From: a virus
Virus record (IMG/VR): IMGVR_UViG_3300042922_000661
Coordinates: 31,174-95,173 of that record
Direction: 5' to 3' (one strand)
Length of the DNA: 64,000 bases
Part shown: positions 33,033 through 40,179 of the stretch, in pieces
Layout of the letters: each line of letters starts with the position of its first letter
Position numbering within the stretch: position 1 is the stretch's first letter
The notes under the pieces: model-generated
Told to the model about the DNA's origin: nothing
What the model saw: the letters and a program-made list of their open reading frames with translations, nothing else
Database searches by the model: none
Translations under genes and position numbers: made by a program

Positions 33033-34300
33033 CAGGCTTCATCCTCGCCTGGCATGACGTTTATCTCTGGCGGTAAGTCGTCGTCGTACAGCTCCGCTGT
33101 GGCCTCATAATCAAAGTCAGCGCCTTGATGCGCGTCGCCGGCAGTCTCGCCGGCGCGGTGTTCTCCGTTCGCCTGGACGTCACCAAAGCCGCCACTATCC
33201 ACCAGCGCCGCCACTGCAGCACGGCGTTCCTCAACAAAGGCCGCGCTGGTGGCCTGCTGCTGGCGGAATTTACGCGCATCACTGTCCAGCTGTTCATCAC
33301 TGACCTGCCCGCGTTCATCAACTGGCGGCTCAGCATTCTTGAGCTCATTTTCGAGGCGCTTCGATAGCGACTCTGGCAGTTTGATACCGTGCCGCTCGAT
33401 GTATTCTGCCGTCTGCAGTAAATCCCAGTCATGCTCTTCGCGCAGTGCATAGGCCTGGCTGATCACTTCACCGGCGTTATGCGTAAGTGCGTGCTTTTCG
33501 TTGTCGCGCCGGTTCTTGTCGGTACCGCTGGCGATCGCGGCTACCCGCGTGGCGTGGTCATTGACCAGGTAACCGACCTCAATCATCAGCTTGGTCATCT
33601 TCAGGATTGGATGTGGCCCGCCGCCACCTTCGTCATCATCCTTCTTTTTGCCGTTGGCCATGTTCTCGGCCTCAAGCTCAAACAGCTCGACCGCACGCGC
33701 CGTGGTGCGCTTCAGCAGGTCCATATGCGCCAGTGAGTCAAAGAGCACCGTCATGGCGCTGGCTTCCACGCCCTCACCCAGCACTTCTAATGCTGCCTCA
33801 TAATCCTGCGGCCGCGGGAAGCCGCGCCGGTTAGCTACCAGCTTTGTTTCATGCGCTTCCTCAAAGGGTTTGCCCTCTCCACGGGGCTTTGCGGTGTGCT
33901 TCGGGCGCCCGGATTCCTGATCACCTTCATTTCTGATCATTTTGGCATGTGAAGCATTTGGCTTTTTCTTTGCACCAGGCTGCGCTGCTGTGTCAGCGCG
34001 TGGTTCCAGAACCCCCTCTAAAGCCTCGCTGTGCCTGACTTTTCGCCCGTTTCGGCGGATGATTAAATCGTCTTTACCGGCATGATCATTTTGATGATCA
34101 GAAGCGTGATCACCAGAATGATCATGATTGTGATCACCAGCCTGATCACTCATAGCAGCCAGCGCTTTGCCGTTCAGCTCCCGGCGTGCGGTGTTAAACG
34201 GCAGACCGTAGTACTCACAGTACTCTTTGACGGTTATCCCGCTCTGCGCCTTCTGCTCAATGAAGGCTTTTCTGTGGTCATCCCAGTTAACTTTGGACAT
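33032..34300 (-). CDS. pacA: PacA, terminase small subunit (contains pac)
   Basis: 422 residues. In P1, PacA recognises pac, which lies inside its own gene. Here residues 50-75 are an H/D-rich repeat (GDHNHDHSGDHA) encoded by the TGATCA array, so the protein repeat is a by-product of the DNA site. The N-terminal VKEYCEYYGLPFNTARREL is a terminase-type HTH. Residues 180-300 are helical and the tail is acidic. The start at 34300 follows a weak ribosome-binding site. Confidence 0.88.
   Translation of the reverse strand: MSKVNWDDHRKAFIEQKAQSGITVKEYCEYYGLPFNTARRELNGKALAAMSDQAGDHNHDHSGDHASDHQNDHAGKDDLIIRRNGRKVRHSEALEGVLEPRADTAAQPGAKKKPNASHAKMIRNEGDQESGRPKHTAKPRGEGKPFEEAHETKLVANRRGFPRPQDYEAALEVLGEGVEASAMTVLFDSLAHMDLLKRTTARAVELFELEAENMANGKKKDDDEGGGGPHPILKMTKLMIEVGYLVNDHATRVAAIASGTDKNRRDNEKHALTHNAGEVISQAYALREEHDWDLLQTAEYIERHGIKLPESLSKRLENELKNAEPPVDERGQVSDEQLDSDARKFRQQQATSAAFVEERRAAVAALVDSGGFGDVQANGEHRAGETAGDAHQGADFDYEATAELYDDDLPPEINVMPGEDEA
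33918..34148. other. pac: pac site: phased TGATCA array
   Basis: Six TGATCA hexamers at 34083, 34095, 34107, 34119, 34131 and 34143, exactly 12 bp apart, plus two at 33918 and 33934 about 150 bp away in pacA. P1 pac likewise has clustered hexamers on both sides of a central segment inside pacA and needs Dam methylation for cutting. Two further copies, 12 bp apart, lie at 34359 and 34371 outside the gene. Confidence 0.85.
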
Positions 34301-34505
34301 GGTTTATCGTTCAAATGAGGCCAATAAACGGGGATGGTATGGAGTCTGTAATTTTCAGTGATCACATTAATGATCACTAACTCAGCAACCAGATTAAGGG
34401 GGTGCCTTTTCGGGTCTTTTTCGGGCCTTTTTAGTGGACTTAATCGCGCTATATGGTAAATTTCAGGTTCTGTTCGAGACCCGAAATAAACCAATGGACT
34501 ATTAA
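34301..34505 (+). promoter_or_regulatory. Divergent pacA / partition control region, candidate centromere
   Basis: About 205 bp. Contains TGATCA at 34359 and 34371, then short repeats TTTTCGGGTC, TTTTTCGGGCC and an inverted GACCCGAAATAAACC near 34474-34490 just before the ParM-like gene. ParR/StbB-type adaptors bind repeats directly upstream of parM, so this is the likely centromere. Confidence 0.5.
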
Positions 34506-35630
34506 ATGACTAAGAACAAAGCAGTTTTAGTAGCAGTGGATGCAGGCTCCGGCAACATCGCTCTTACCTTCACTGACGAAACCTCTGGAAAGCGCGTAAC
34601 CAGCGTTATTCCAGCACTTGTCCTTGAAGGCAATCAGCAGTCTTTTGCTTCTGAATCATCATCAACCTGGCTGACAACTGACGCACAAGGCAAGGAGCGC
34701 GCCTACACCGTCATGAAGAAAGGCTATGACCTGTATGATACCTGTGACCCTGATTATCAGGTCTCTGCTGCTCACCGCGTCCTGATTACCGATGCGCTGT
34801 TCCGCGCTGGCCTGGGTGGCCGTGATGTGATCATTGGTGAAACCCTGCCAGTAAATCAGTTCTATAGCGCTGTCGGCGTCATTAACGAAAAACGTATCCA
34901 GCAAAAAACTGACAGTCTGAAGACGCCGGTGACCAACGTAAACTCCAGCGAACCAGCGAATATCATTCACGTTGAAGTCTTCCCTGAAGCCGTTCCTGCT
35001 GTTGTTTCTGCGCAGTCTGATAATCCTGACCTCGCTAAAGCTGAATCTACCCTTGTCATCGACCTTGGCCGCTTCACCTGTGATATCGCTGTGGTAGACG
35101 CAGAACTTATGCCAGTGAAGAAGGCGAGCTATGAGCATGGCGTACAGAAGATGATTGAACGTGTACATGCCCTGTTGCCGCAGTTTGAAGCGAAGCTGGG
35201 TAAATCGTTCGGTGCCAGCGATCTCAGCGTTGACAGCATTGATGCAATTATTCGCCAGGGTTATATCGGTTCACGTCTCGAAAGCGCTAAATCCAAGCGT
35301 ATCGATATCACTGAAGTCATTGATCAGGCGGCGTCAGAGCTGGCAGATAAAATCTGGCAGGATGTGCGTGCGCTTCACCGCAATACCCGTGATATCGATG
35401 TTGTACTGGTTGTGGGCGGCGGTGCCAACTACATCGCTGGCAAACTGGCTGGCCTGACAGACCATACTGCTGACTGGCATGACGTGGTAGTTGTGCCTGA
35501 TAACCCTGAAATGGCTATCGTGCGCGGCGTGCATCTGGCCATGATGGCATCAGAAGATGAAATTCGTGCTGAAATCAGCGCATCTGCATCCGTAAGCGAT
35601 ATTCGCAGCCGGACCAGCGATAAGGGCTGA
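34506..35630 (+). CDS. ParM/StbA-like actin-type partition ATPase
   Basis: 374 residues. Polymerises to push plasmid copies apart. Actin-fold motifs are visible: VAVDAGSGNIAL (residues 8-19, phosphate 1), VIDLGRFTCDIAVVD (about 184-198, phosphate 2) and VVLVVGGGANYIAG (about 299-312, adenosine loop). It is followed 1 base later by an StbB-like adaptor, the classical two-gene type II partition operon. P1 itself uses ParA/ParB; none is found here, so this module replaces it. Confidence 0.9.
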   Translation: MTKNKAVLVAVDAGSGNIALTFTDETSGKRVTSVIPALVLEGNQQSFASESSSTWLTTDAQGKERAYTVMKKGYDLYDTCDPDYQVSAAHRVLITDALFRAGLGGRDVIIGETLPVNQFYSAVGVINEKRIQQKTDSLKTPVTNVNSSEPANIIHVEVFPEAVPAVVSAQSDNPDLAKAESTLVIDLGRFTCDIAVVDAELMPVKKASYEHGVQKMIERVHALLPQFEAKLGKSFGASDLSVDSIDAIIRQGYIGSRLESAKSKRIDITEVIDQAASELADKIWQDVRALHRNTRDIDVVLVVGGGANYIAGKLAGLTDHTADWHDVVVVPDNPEMAIVRGVHLAMMASEDEIRAEISASASVSDIRSRTSDKG

Positions 35631-35631
35631 T

Positions 35632-36162
35632 ATGACTAAGCTGATCAAACTAACCGGGCTGGAAGAAGGCGGCGCACTTAGCGCCAACTTTCTGAAGGAC
35701 TACGAAAAACTTACGACACGGGCGCAGCGTCGCAATCTTCTGCATTCCGTTGTCCGCTCTGGCTATGCTGCCGAACTTATGGGGCTTACCCCGATGATCG
35801 CCATACTGGAAGAAAGTTTAGGCCCGAAGTTCCTGAAAATGCCAAAGCGTGAGCGCCTGCAAAGGCTGCTGGCTTTAATCAGTGCCGTTATGGGCGATGA
35901 ACTGGATTTGCCTGCTCAGTCAGCGCCACCAGCAGCGGGACAATCTGGTGCAGTACCACCAGCAGCAGCGGCAACACAACCAGCTGAAAATGCTCAGCCG
36001 GTGCAGGATGAAAATCAGCAGGAAGTCGCCAATGAGCGCGCCGTGGTAACGCGCAACGAGGATGATAACTCTACTCTTCTGGTTGAGGATGCGCCCGCTA
36101 AAGCCGTTACTGCTGGCGCGCTGAAGCTGCAGCGTCACAGAGTTAGCCGAACCCCAAGCTAA
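35632..36162 (+). CDS. StbB/ParR-like partition adaptor
   Basis: 176 residues. Residues 1-95 are helical and basic (TRAQRRNLLHSVVRSGYAAEL), suited to DNA binding; residues 95-176 are a P/A/Q-rich disordered linker with an amphipathic end (GALKLQRHRVSRTPS), which in ParR-type proteins caps the ParM filament. Co-translated with the ParM-like gene. Identity rests mainly on context and size. Confidence 0.72.
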   Translation: MTKLIKLTGLEEGGALSANFLKDYEKLTTRAQRRNLLHSVVRSGYAAELMGLTPMIAILEESLGPKFLKMPKRERLQRLLALISAVMGDELDLPAQSAPPAAGQSGAVPPAAAATQPAENAQPVQDENQQEVANERAVVTRNEDDNSTLLVEDAPAKAVTAGALKLQRHRVSRTPS

Positions 36163-36167
36163 ACCCG

Positions 36168-36196
36168 ATACCCCGTTCACATGAGCGGGGTATTTT
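36168..36196. terminator. Bidirectional terminator
   Basis: ATACCCCG / CGGGGTAT 8-bp stem with T tract on the plus side, between the rightward partition operon and the stop of the leftward gene at 36177. Confidence 0.8.
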
Positions 36197-36584
36197 CTAT
36201 TCTTCCTCGCCTGCACATATCCATCAGTTCCCTCGCCATAACGCAAACAGAGCGATGCTCCAGTTCTTTCGACTGACGATGGCGTTTAGTCGCACTCTCA
36301 ACACACAAAGAGCCATAGTCTATGTCCTGACGCCCACGCACTTTGAAGATATAGCCGTTAATGGCCTCTAATCGGTACTGGCGGGGATATGCGTCAGGAT
36401 GCACCCGGCATTGAGCGAATGGCGATCGGACAAAAGAGCGCAGAATATTGGAGATGATACCGGTGTTAACGATTAACTGCGGGTACTCTGTTTCCACCAG
36501 CTTTGTCACTTCTGCCACCGTCATGTAGTCACGCCTGCGTATTAACAGATCGGCCACCTCAATACTGCTCACCTTTTTGTCCAT
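36177..36584 (-). CDS. Small DNA-binding-like protein, candidate late promoter activator
   Basis: 135 residues, basic. Residues 5-60 look like a winged helix (VAEVTKLVETEYPQLIVNTGIISNILRSF). In P1 the late promoter activator lpa stands directly before pacA and is C1-controlled; here the partition operon intervenes, but the gene has the right neighbourhood and a TCTAA-core site 34 bp upstream (36618-36622). The identification is positional only. Confidence 0.45.
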   Translation of the reverse strand: MDKKVSSIEVADLLIRRRDYMTVAEVTKLVETEYPQLIVNTGIISNILRSFVRSPFAQCRVHPDAYPRQYRLEAINGYIFKVRGRQDIDYGSLCVESATKRHRQSKELEHRSVCVMARELMDMCRRGRIENTPLM

Positions 36585-36613
36585 GAACTGCTCCGCTTTG
36601 AATTAAGAGTAAG

Positions 36614-36632
36614 CAATTCTAAGGATTGTATA
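36614..36632 (+). promoter_or_regulatory. C1-type operator candidate upstream of 36177-36584
   Basis: AATTCTAAGGATTGTATA; core TCTAA at 36618-36622, identical over ATTCTAAGGAT to the site before the C1-like gene. Confidence 0.45.
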
Positions 36633-36935
36633 ATTAGGACAAGTATCAACGGCGTGCATTTCGCCGATATTGACAGGTATAAAACTGGCTTCCGGATGAA
36701 TCTGACGGTGAGCGGTAGGTAGCTTTACTGGCTGGTGGTTGTGCCAAAGAATGGTGTTTGCAGGGCTGATACGGCTTGTCGCTTATCGCTATGGGTATAA
36801 GCAGGACCAAATATAATTAAAGATCTCATTGTCGCAGTGATGTAAAAGCCGGGTATTCCGCTTAGATTTTCAATGCCAGAGGGGCATTTGGTATGCCAGA
36901 TGGCTACTTTCACCTGGCACATTGCTGTATTGCAG
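36633..36935. other. Intergenic region with weak 65-codon frame
   Basis: Contains a Chi octamer (36731-36738), a TTAGA element at 36862-36866 and a leftward frame 36725-36922 that lacks a ribosome-binding site. I do not support a gene here. Confidence 0.4.
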
Positions 36936-37334
36936 TCAGCGCAGGCTCTTCAGGTAATGGCTAACTGTAGCGGACCATAGCGTTACTGTGTCACTTCCCA
37001 GCCGATGAATGATGTGGTTATAGTGAGCCTCTGATAGGCTTTCACCGGCGTCATCCTCAAACACCAGCCCTTGTGTTGTCACTCCCCGGTTAACATCAAC
37101 ACTGTACTCAAACTTACCCGACGATCCGGTAGCCTCCACCAGCTCCTGCGCCTTCCAGGCGAAGCGCACGCCACAGTTTTTGCCGAGCTCCAGCGTGATA
37201 ATGCCGTCTACTGCCAGGGCTGTCTGTATCTGGCCCGTCAGCAAAGTGTAGCTATTGCATTTCACTGAGGTGATTTTGCAATAACCTGCCTGCCAGTCCA
37301 ACAGGTTCAGGCCTTTAGTTTTCAGGGCTTTCAT
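36936..37334 (-). CDS. Hypothetical phage protein
   Basis: 132 residues, beta-rich (ITSVKCNSYTLLTGQ, GIITLELGKNCGVRFAW), ending in a helix. Start overlaps the stop of the Tad2-like gene, so the two are co-translated. No family recognised. Confidence 0.5.
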   Translation of the reverse strand: MKALKTKGLNLLDWQAGYCKITSVKCNSYTLLTGQIQTALAVDGIITLELGKNCGVRFAWKAQELVEATGSSGKFEYSVDVNRGVTTQGLVFEDDAGESLSEAHYNHIIHRLGSDTVTLWSATVSHYLKSLR

Positions 37335-37918
37335 TACACCAGCTTCCAGTCATTCGCTAACAGGTCTATCGAAGCTGGCGCCCAGTCAGAGGTGGTCAGC
37401 TGCTGTGCGTTGGTGAGGATGAGTTGCGGCATCTGTGTAACCGAGACTTCCGGGCAGTGATCAAAGTAGCGCGCCGGTACACCGTACATATCAGTGTCTT
37501 TCAGCTCTGTACGTCTCAGGCCTCTGTTGAGTCGCAGATATACACCCTTCCCCCACGCTTCCCGCGCCACTTTGCAGCCTTCTGAAAGCCACAGCTGCGC
37601 CACGGCCAGCGGTGCGTGGTCCTGTCTGAAGTTCAGCTCACCCTTATCGATCAATTGTTCATTGCGCAGGATCAGATCGTTCAGCTTAATCAGCGCCATA
37701 CAGGCCGCGTGGTTCAGCGTTTCGCCAAAACCGGTCATAGTCAGGCCGCTTTTACTGATAACGGCAGCATATCCGGTGTTTTTGGTCTCTGAAGTGTCTG
37801 TAATGGTAAATCCGAGACGTTCAATCACGGCCAGCAACGCCATATAGTCGCCAGCGTAGTCGGCGTCTGCCTCTGCGATCATCGAAATGGTGGCGTTTAA
37901 CTGTTGAGCGGTCATCAT
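37334..37918 (-). CDS. Protein with C-terminal DUF2829/Tad2-like domain
   Basis: 194 residues. The C-terminal 95 residues follow the DUF2829 pattern: AVAQLWLSEGCKVAREAWGK, then PQLILTNAQ...W-x-P and IDLLANDWKLV. DUF2829 includes Tad2, an anti-Thoeris protein that sequesters the cyclic ADPR-type signal. The N-terminal 95 residues are a second small domain not seen in stand-alone Tad2. It lies in a region rich in early-type genes. Anti-Thoeris activity is inferred. Confidence 0.7.
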   Translation of the reverse strand: MMTAQQLNATISMIAEADADYAGDYMALLAVIERLGFTITDTSETKNTGYAAVISKSGLTMTGFGETLNHAACMALIKLNDLILRNEQLIDKGELNFRQDHAPLAVAQLWLSEGCKVAREAWGKGVYLRLNRGLRRTELKDTDMYGVPARYFDHCPEVSVTQMPQLILTNAQQLTTSDWAPASIDLLANDWKLV

Positions 37919-37920
37919 TA

Positions 37921-38148
37921 TCAGTATCCTCGTTTCTGTTTGCGCTTCTGTGCGGCCAGGCGCTGTTGCTTTGCTTCTGCACTACTTGTGGCCAAACGAT
38001 GTATTTGCCGTTCGATCTCTTCCTGCACGGGTGGTTTTGACTCTCCCACCAGCAATGTTCTTACCTGCGGCACGGGAACGGTCGGCGGACGGCGTGCAAT
38101 CCAGCTGAGACCTCCCATCAATGCGCCCATCAGTGCGATCTTCTTCAT
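37921..38148 (-). CDS. Small membrane-anchored basic protein
   Basis: 75 residues from the ATG at 38148 (GAAGAGAGAAAGC ribosome-binding site). A short hydrophobic N-terminus (KKIALMGALMGGLSWIA) is followed by a P/V-rich and then a K/Q/R-rich helical tail. It could be a small inner-membrane protein or spanin-like factor. No family assigned. Confidence 0.5.
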   Translation of the reverse strand: MKKIALMGALMGGLSWIARRPPTVPVPQVRTLLVGESKPPVQEEIERQIHRLATSSAEAKQQRLAAQKRKQKRGY

Positions 38149-38288
38149 GCTTTCTCTCTTCGTGCAGGCGTGCAGAATCACCGGCTTGTGCCGGCGTTCG
38201 AAGTTCACCTGGTTAATTCCGGCGTCGGATGCGCACGGGGGAAATACTGAGGCCTGCCCCGGCGTGGGGCCGGGTGGCTATGTAGGCA

Positions 38289-38387
38289 TTGTGCTGCCCG
38301 GATTTGAACCGGTACCGTCCGCTTGTCCCCATCAGGCCTTACGGCTATTCAATGGAGCGGCGGTTGCTTCCGTTAAGCGACAACACA
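38289..38387 (-). ncRNA. tRNA-like RNA without an anticodon arm
   Basis: 99 nt. Acceptor stem TGTGTTG/CAGCACA (7 bp, one G-U) with an A at position 73; a 3-bp D-like hairpin with a TAACGGA loop; T arm ACCGG-TTCAAAT-CCGGG with a canonical T loop. Where the anticodon arm should be there is a 9-bp bulged stem (38356-38364 with 38314-38323) closing a 30-nt internal hairpin, and I find no 7-nt loop with U33. It is either a decayed type II tRNA or a deliberate tRNA mimic. Confidence 0.5.
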
Positions 38388-38429
38388 ACGGTAAAGGCAC
38401 ACGTAAGCGCTCTTACCTGTTGTCCTGTA

Positions 38430-38558
38430 TCAGCCTGCCACCAGCTGCGCCATGAGCCACTTATGACCAGCAAACAGTCCGGCATTCAACAGCAGATGGA
38501 ACGTGGCAAACTCAATGACTTTCAGCGTCGTTTTATAGAGTCCGGGCTTTTGGTGCAT
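38430..38558 (-). CDS. Tiny membrane-type protein, 42 aa
   Basis: Begins MHQKPGLYKTTLKVIEFATF and has a central hydrophobic helix (FATFHLLLNAGLFAG). A clear CAGGAAGTTAT ribosome-binding site precedes the ATG at 38558. It lies directly downstream of folded RNA element A, whose hairpin ends 26 nt before the start codon, so translation may be RNA-controlled. Confidence 0.5.
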   Translation of the reverse strand: MHQKPGLYKTTLKVIEFATFHLLLNAGLFAGHKWLMAQLVAG

Positions 38559-38584
38559 ATAACTTCCTGAAAACGTTGTTGGTG

Positions 38585-38638
38585 GCCGGTGCCATACCCG
38601 GCAAGTAACCTCTCAAGCGACTGGTCAACATGGTTACT
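38585..38638 (-). ncRNA. Structured RNA element A
   Basis: Leftward: 7-bp stem AGTAACC/GGTTACT enclosing a 21-nt loop with GTTGACCAG, then a GCCGGG-TATG-GCACCGGC hairpin. Same layout, loop core and hairpin as element B at 39750-39800, with a compensatorily changed outer stem. Confidence 0.6.
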
Positions 38639-38725
38639 GGCGGCTAAAACCCCTTTGTACGCAAAATATGAAGCGGGGGCCAGTCTTGCGATCGCAGCAG
38701 CAACTGCGAATGCACCACAACGGAG

Positions 38726-38779
38726 AGAGCACTGATCGTTCCTAGTCCAACGACACTTTGCGCAAAGCGTCAATGCTCT
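38726..38779 (-). ncRNA. Three-way-junction RNA element
   Basis: A 10-bp closing stem (38726-38735 with 38770-38779, 9 of 10 identical pairs plus one G-U) encloses two hairpins that tile the interior with no linker: TCGTT...AACGA (38736-38753) and CACTTTGCGCAAAGCG (38754-38769). No coding evidence. Confidence 0.5.
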
Positions 38780-38795
38780 TTCCTGTTGGTGTGCC

Positions 38796-38924
38796 TTATT
38801 TGCGGCGGTGCTTCTTCATGCCGCCTCTCGCCGCTTTGATGAACGTCTCAATACCGTAGATAGCCACCAGCGCGTAAATCACGGTGAGAAACGGGTGTTC
38901 TGCAGCAAACTCTGATAACGACAT
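38796..38924 (-). CDS. Tiny single-span membrane protein, 42 aa
   Basis: Begins MSLSEFAAEHPFLTVIYALV; one membrane span (about residues 10-27) and a basic tail ending GGMKKHRRK. The ATG at 38924 follows ACAGGACGCGAT. A longer frame upstream has no ribosome-binding site. Resembles phage holin-like or regulator peptides in shape only. Confidence 0.5.
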   Translation of the reverse strand: MSLSEFAAEHPFLTVIYALVAIYGIETFIKAARGGMKKHRRK

Positions 38925-38991
38925 ATCGCGTCCTGTCGTGGGGGAATGAGGTTGTTGTGATCGTTTTCCGTTAGCGCGATTGTTCAATGAG

Positions 38992-39114
38992 GCGGGACTT
39001 AAACCCGCTTTGCCTTCGCAGCCCATCGCTGACCGCCTGTGTCGATTCACAGGCAGGGCTTTCGCCCCGTGGATTCCGGATCCACAACTCCTACGGTGTG
39101 TTAAAGCGATCACC
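38992..39114. ncRNA. Array of five hairpins, one with a tRNA T-arm sequence
   Basis: GCGGG...CCCGC (38992-39008, leftward loop TTTAAGT as in a T arm), GCCTGTG...CACAGGC (39035-39054), GGGC-TTTC-GCCC (39056-39067), GTGGA-TTCCGGA-TCCAC (39069-39085) and GGTG...CACC (39095-39114). No complete cloverleaf could be built on either strand. Probably rearranged tRNA DNA or a structured RNA. Confidence 0.5.
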
Positions 39115-39116
39115 AC

Positions 39117-39186
39117 AACGGTCGAGAACACTGAGCAACCACGCGCCGGATGTTCTTTTCAATCACCCTTCAGTGTTCTCGCCGTT
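39117..39186. repeat. Near-perfect 17-bp inverted repeat
   Basis: 39117-39134 pairs with 39170-39186 over 17 bases with one bulge; 35-nt loop. Starts 2 bases after the hairpin array, so the structured region is continuous. Confidence 0.6.
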
Positions 39187-39380
39187 ATGGGCTGGTCTTT
39201 CCCGGCTGTCACGAACTGTTAAGGTCTGCCGCTGACCTGCTCTGCCACCAGCCAAATTAGCCGGTAGACAGGGCATCGCCTGGTGTTGGCGTGTAGTGCA
39301 TGGGGGGCTGGTGCCTCCAGCTGTCCGATACGGAATCTACGGACGGGTCTTGTAAAGGAATTTGCAAAACGTCAGGTAAC

Positions 39381-39524
39381 TGTTCCGTCCCGCGTGCGCA
39401 TAGCCGCATTCCCCCATTTGTGAGCGCGCTGACAGAGGTAATCTTTCGCCAAACGCCAGGTAAAACGATAGAAACACCAGCACGCTCACAAATAGTGATC
39501 CCTTACGAGGATCAGGCGGGAACA
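39381..39524. ncRNA. Branched RNA element with 16-bp stem
   Basis: Outer TGTTCC/GGAACA pairing (39381-39386, 39519-39524), a 16-bp stem with one mismatch (39416-39431 with 39478-39493) and a TGATCC-CTTACGA-GGATCA hairpin (39496-39514). No gene is seen between 39187 and 39667. Confidence 0.45.
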
Positions 39525-39667
39525 TGTTTAAGCCTCATGGGGCATTCTTTGCGCGGGTTTAGTCCATCAACCGCGTTCACTGCCATGACAGGAGGGGCTA
39601 CTTGCCGTTCACCCTTCTCATAACACGCCTGGAAAAGGTAATTAACCAGGGGCGGCCCGTTACGAAC

Positions 39668-39740
39668 TGGTGCATGGGGTCGGATTTGAACCGACGGCGG
39701 ACTTAACAACTTCTGCGTTCGGCCTCTTCGCTACCCATGC
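39668..39740 (-). tRNA. tRNA or tRNA-like gene with encoded CCA
   Basis: Acceptor GCATGGG/CCCATGC is a perfect 7-bp stem, the T arm GTCGG-TTCAAAT-CCGAC is canonical and ACCA is encoded at the 3' end. D arm GCG...CGC with AGAGGCCGAA loop. The anticodon region contains TTGTTAA, which would give anticodon GUU (Asn), but the stem around it pairs badly and the gene is about 4 nt short. P1 phages carry an Asn tRNA. It may be decayed or atypical. Confidence 0.55.
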
Positions 39741-39749
39741 TGAATACTT

Positions 39750-39800
39750 GCCGGTGCATAACCCGGCGCGGACACTTAGGCATCTGGTCAACCTGCCCGC
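39750..39800 (-). ncRNA. Structured RNA element B
   Basis: Leftward: outer stem GCGGGCA/TGTCCGC (7 bp with one G-U) enclosing a 19-nt loop with GTTGACCAG, then GCCGGG-TTAT-GCACCGGC. It ends 9 nt before the tRNA-like gene. Shares layout with element A. Confidence 0.6.
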
Positions 39801-39919
39801 TTGCGTAAAAAATGGATAGCTTTACACCCAGCCAGATTTGCATTGCGTCTGCCTCGCAACTGAAACGTTTTCCCCGATCCAGCCGTCAACACACCTTAAT
39901 GCGTTCACGGCTGAGCCTG

Positions 39920-39996
39920 AAAAAAAGCCCGGAAACTACCGGGCATAAAAGACTACACACAGCAAAACCAGCTCGTAAACCGGTTTTGCTCTGTGG
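39920..39996 (-). ncRNA. Candidate two-hairpin small RNA with terminator
   Basis: Leftward: a 14-bp stem with one mismatch (39982-39995 with 39956-39969) followed by GCCCGG-TAGTTT-CCGGGC and seven T (about 39921-39944), a strong rho-independent terminator. Either the 3' end of the operon ending at 40180 or an independent sRNA. Confidence 0.5.
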
Positions 39997-40119
39997 GTAA
40001 AACCTCGATTAAACAATTAACTATGAATAACCCACAAAAAAACCTATCGGATTTTTAGCAGCACTTCTCTGTGCTGCCAGCGAGGGGAAATGTACACAAA
40101 GCAGAGTTATGAATCAATG

Positions 40120-40146
40120 AAAATCTAAGAAATCTCTTAGATTTTC
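40120..40146. promoter_or_regulatory. Palindromic C1-type operator candidate
   Basis: AAATCTAAGAAATCTCTTAGATTT: two TCTAA cores (40124-40128 and the inverse 40137-40141) facing each other, as at 6111 and 41529. Lies between the alpha-CTD-like gene and the RNA island. Confidence 0.45.
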
Positions 40147-40179
40147 AAAGCTAAATAATGAAGGTGAATTGCGGGGGTA

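Noticed and set aside
36725-36922. 65-aa leftward gene
   Set aside because: No Shine-Dalgarno, no family and promoter-like DNA inside; kept as intergenic.
39043-39114. Plus-strand tRNA-Arg with CCG anticodon
   Set aside because: The 39069-39085 hairpin looks like an anticodon arm, but no matching acceptor stem or T arm could be built around it.
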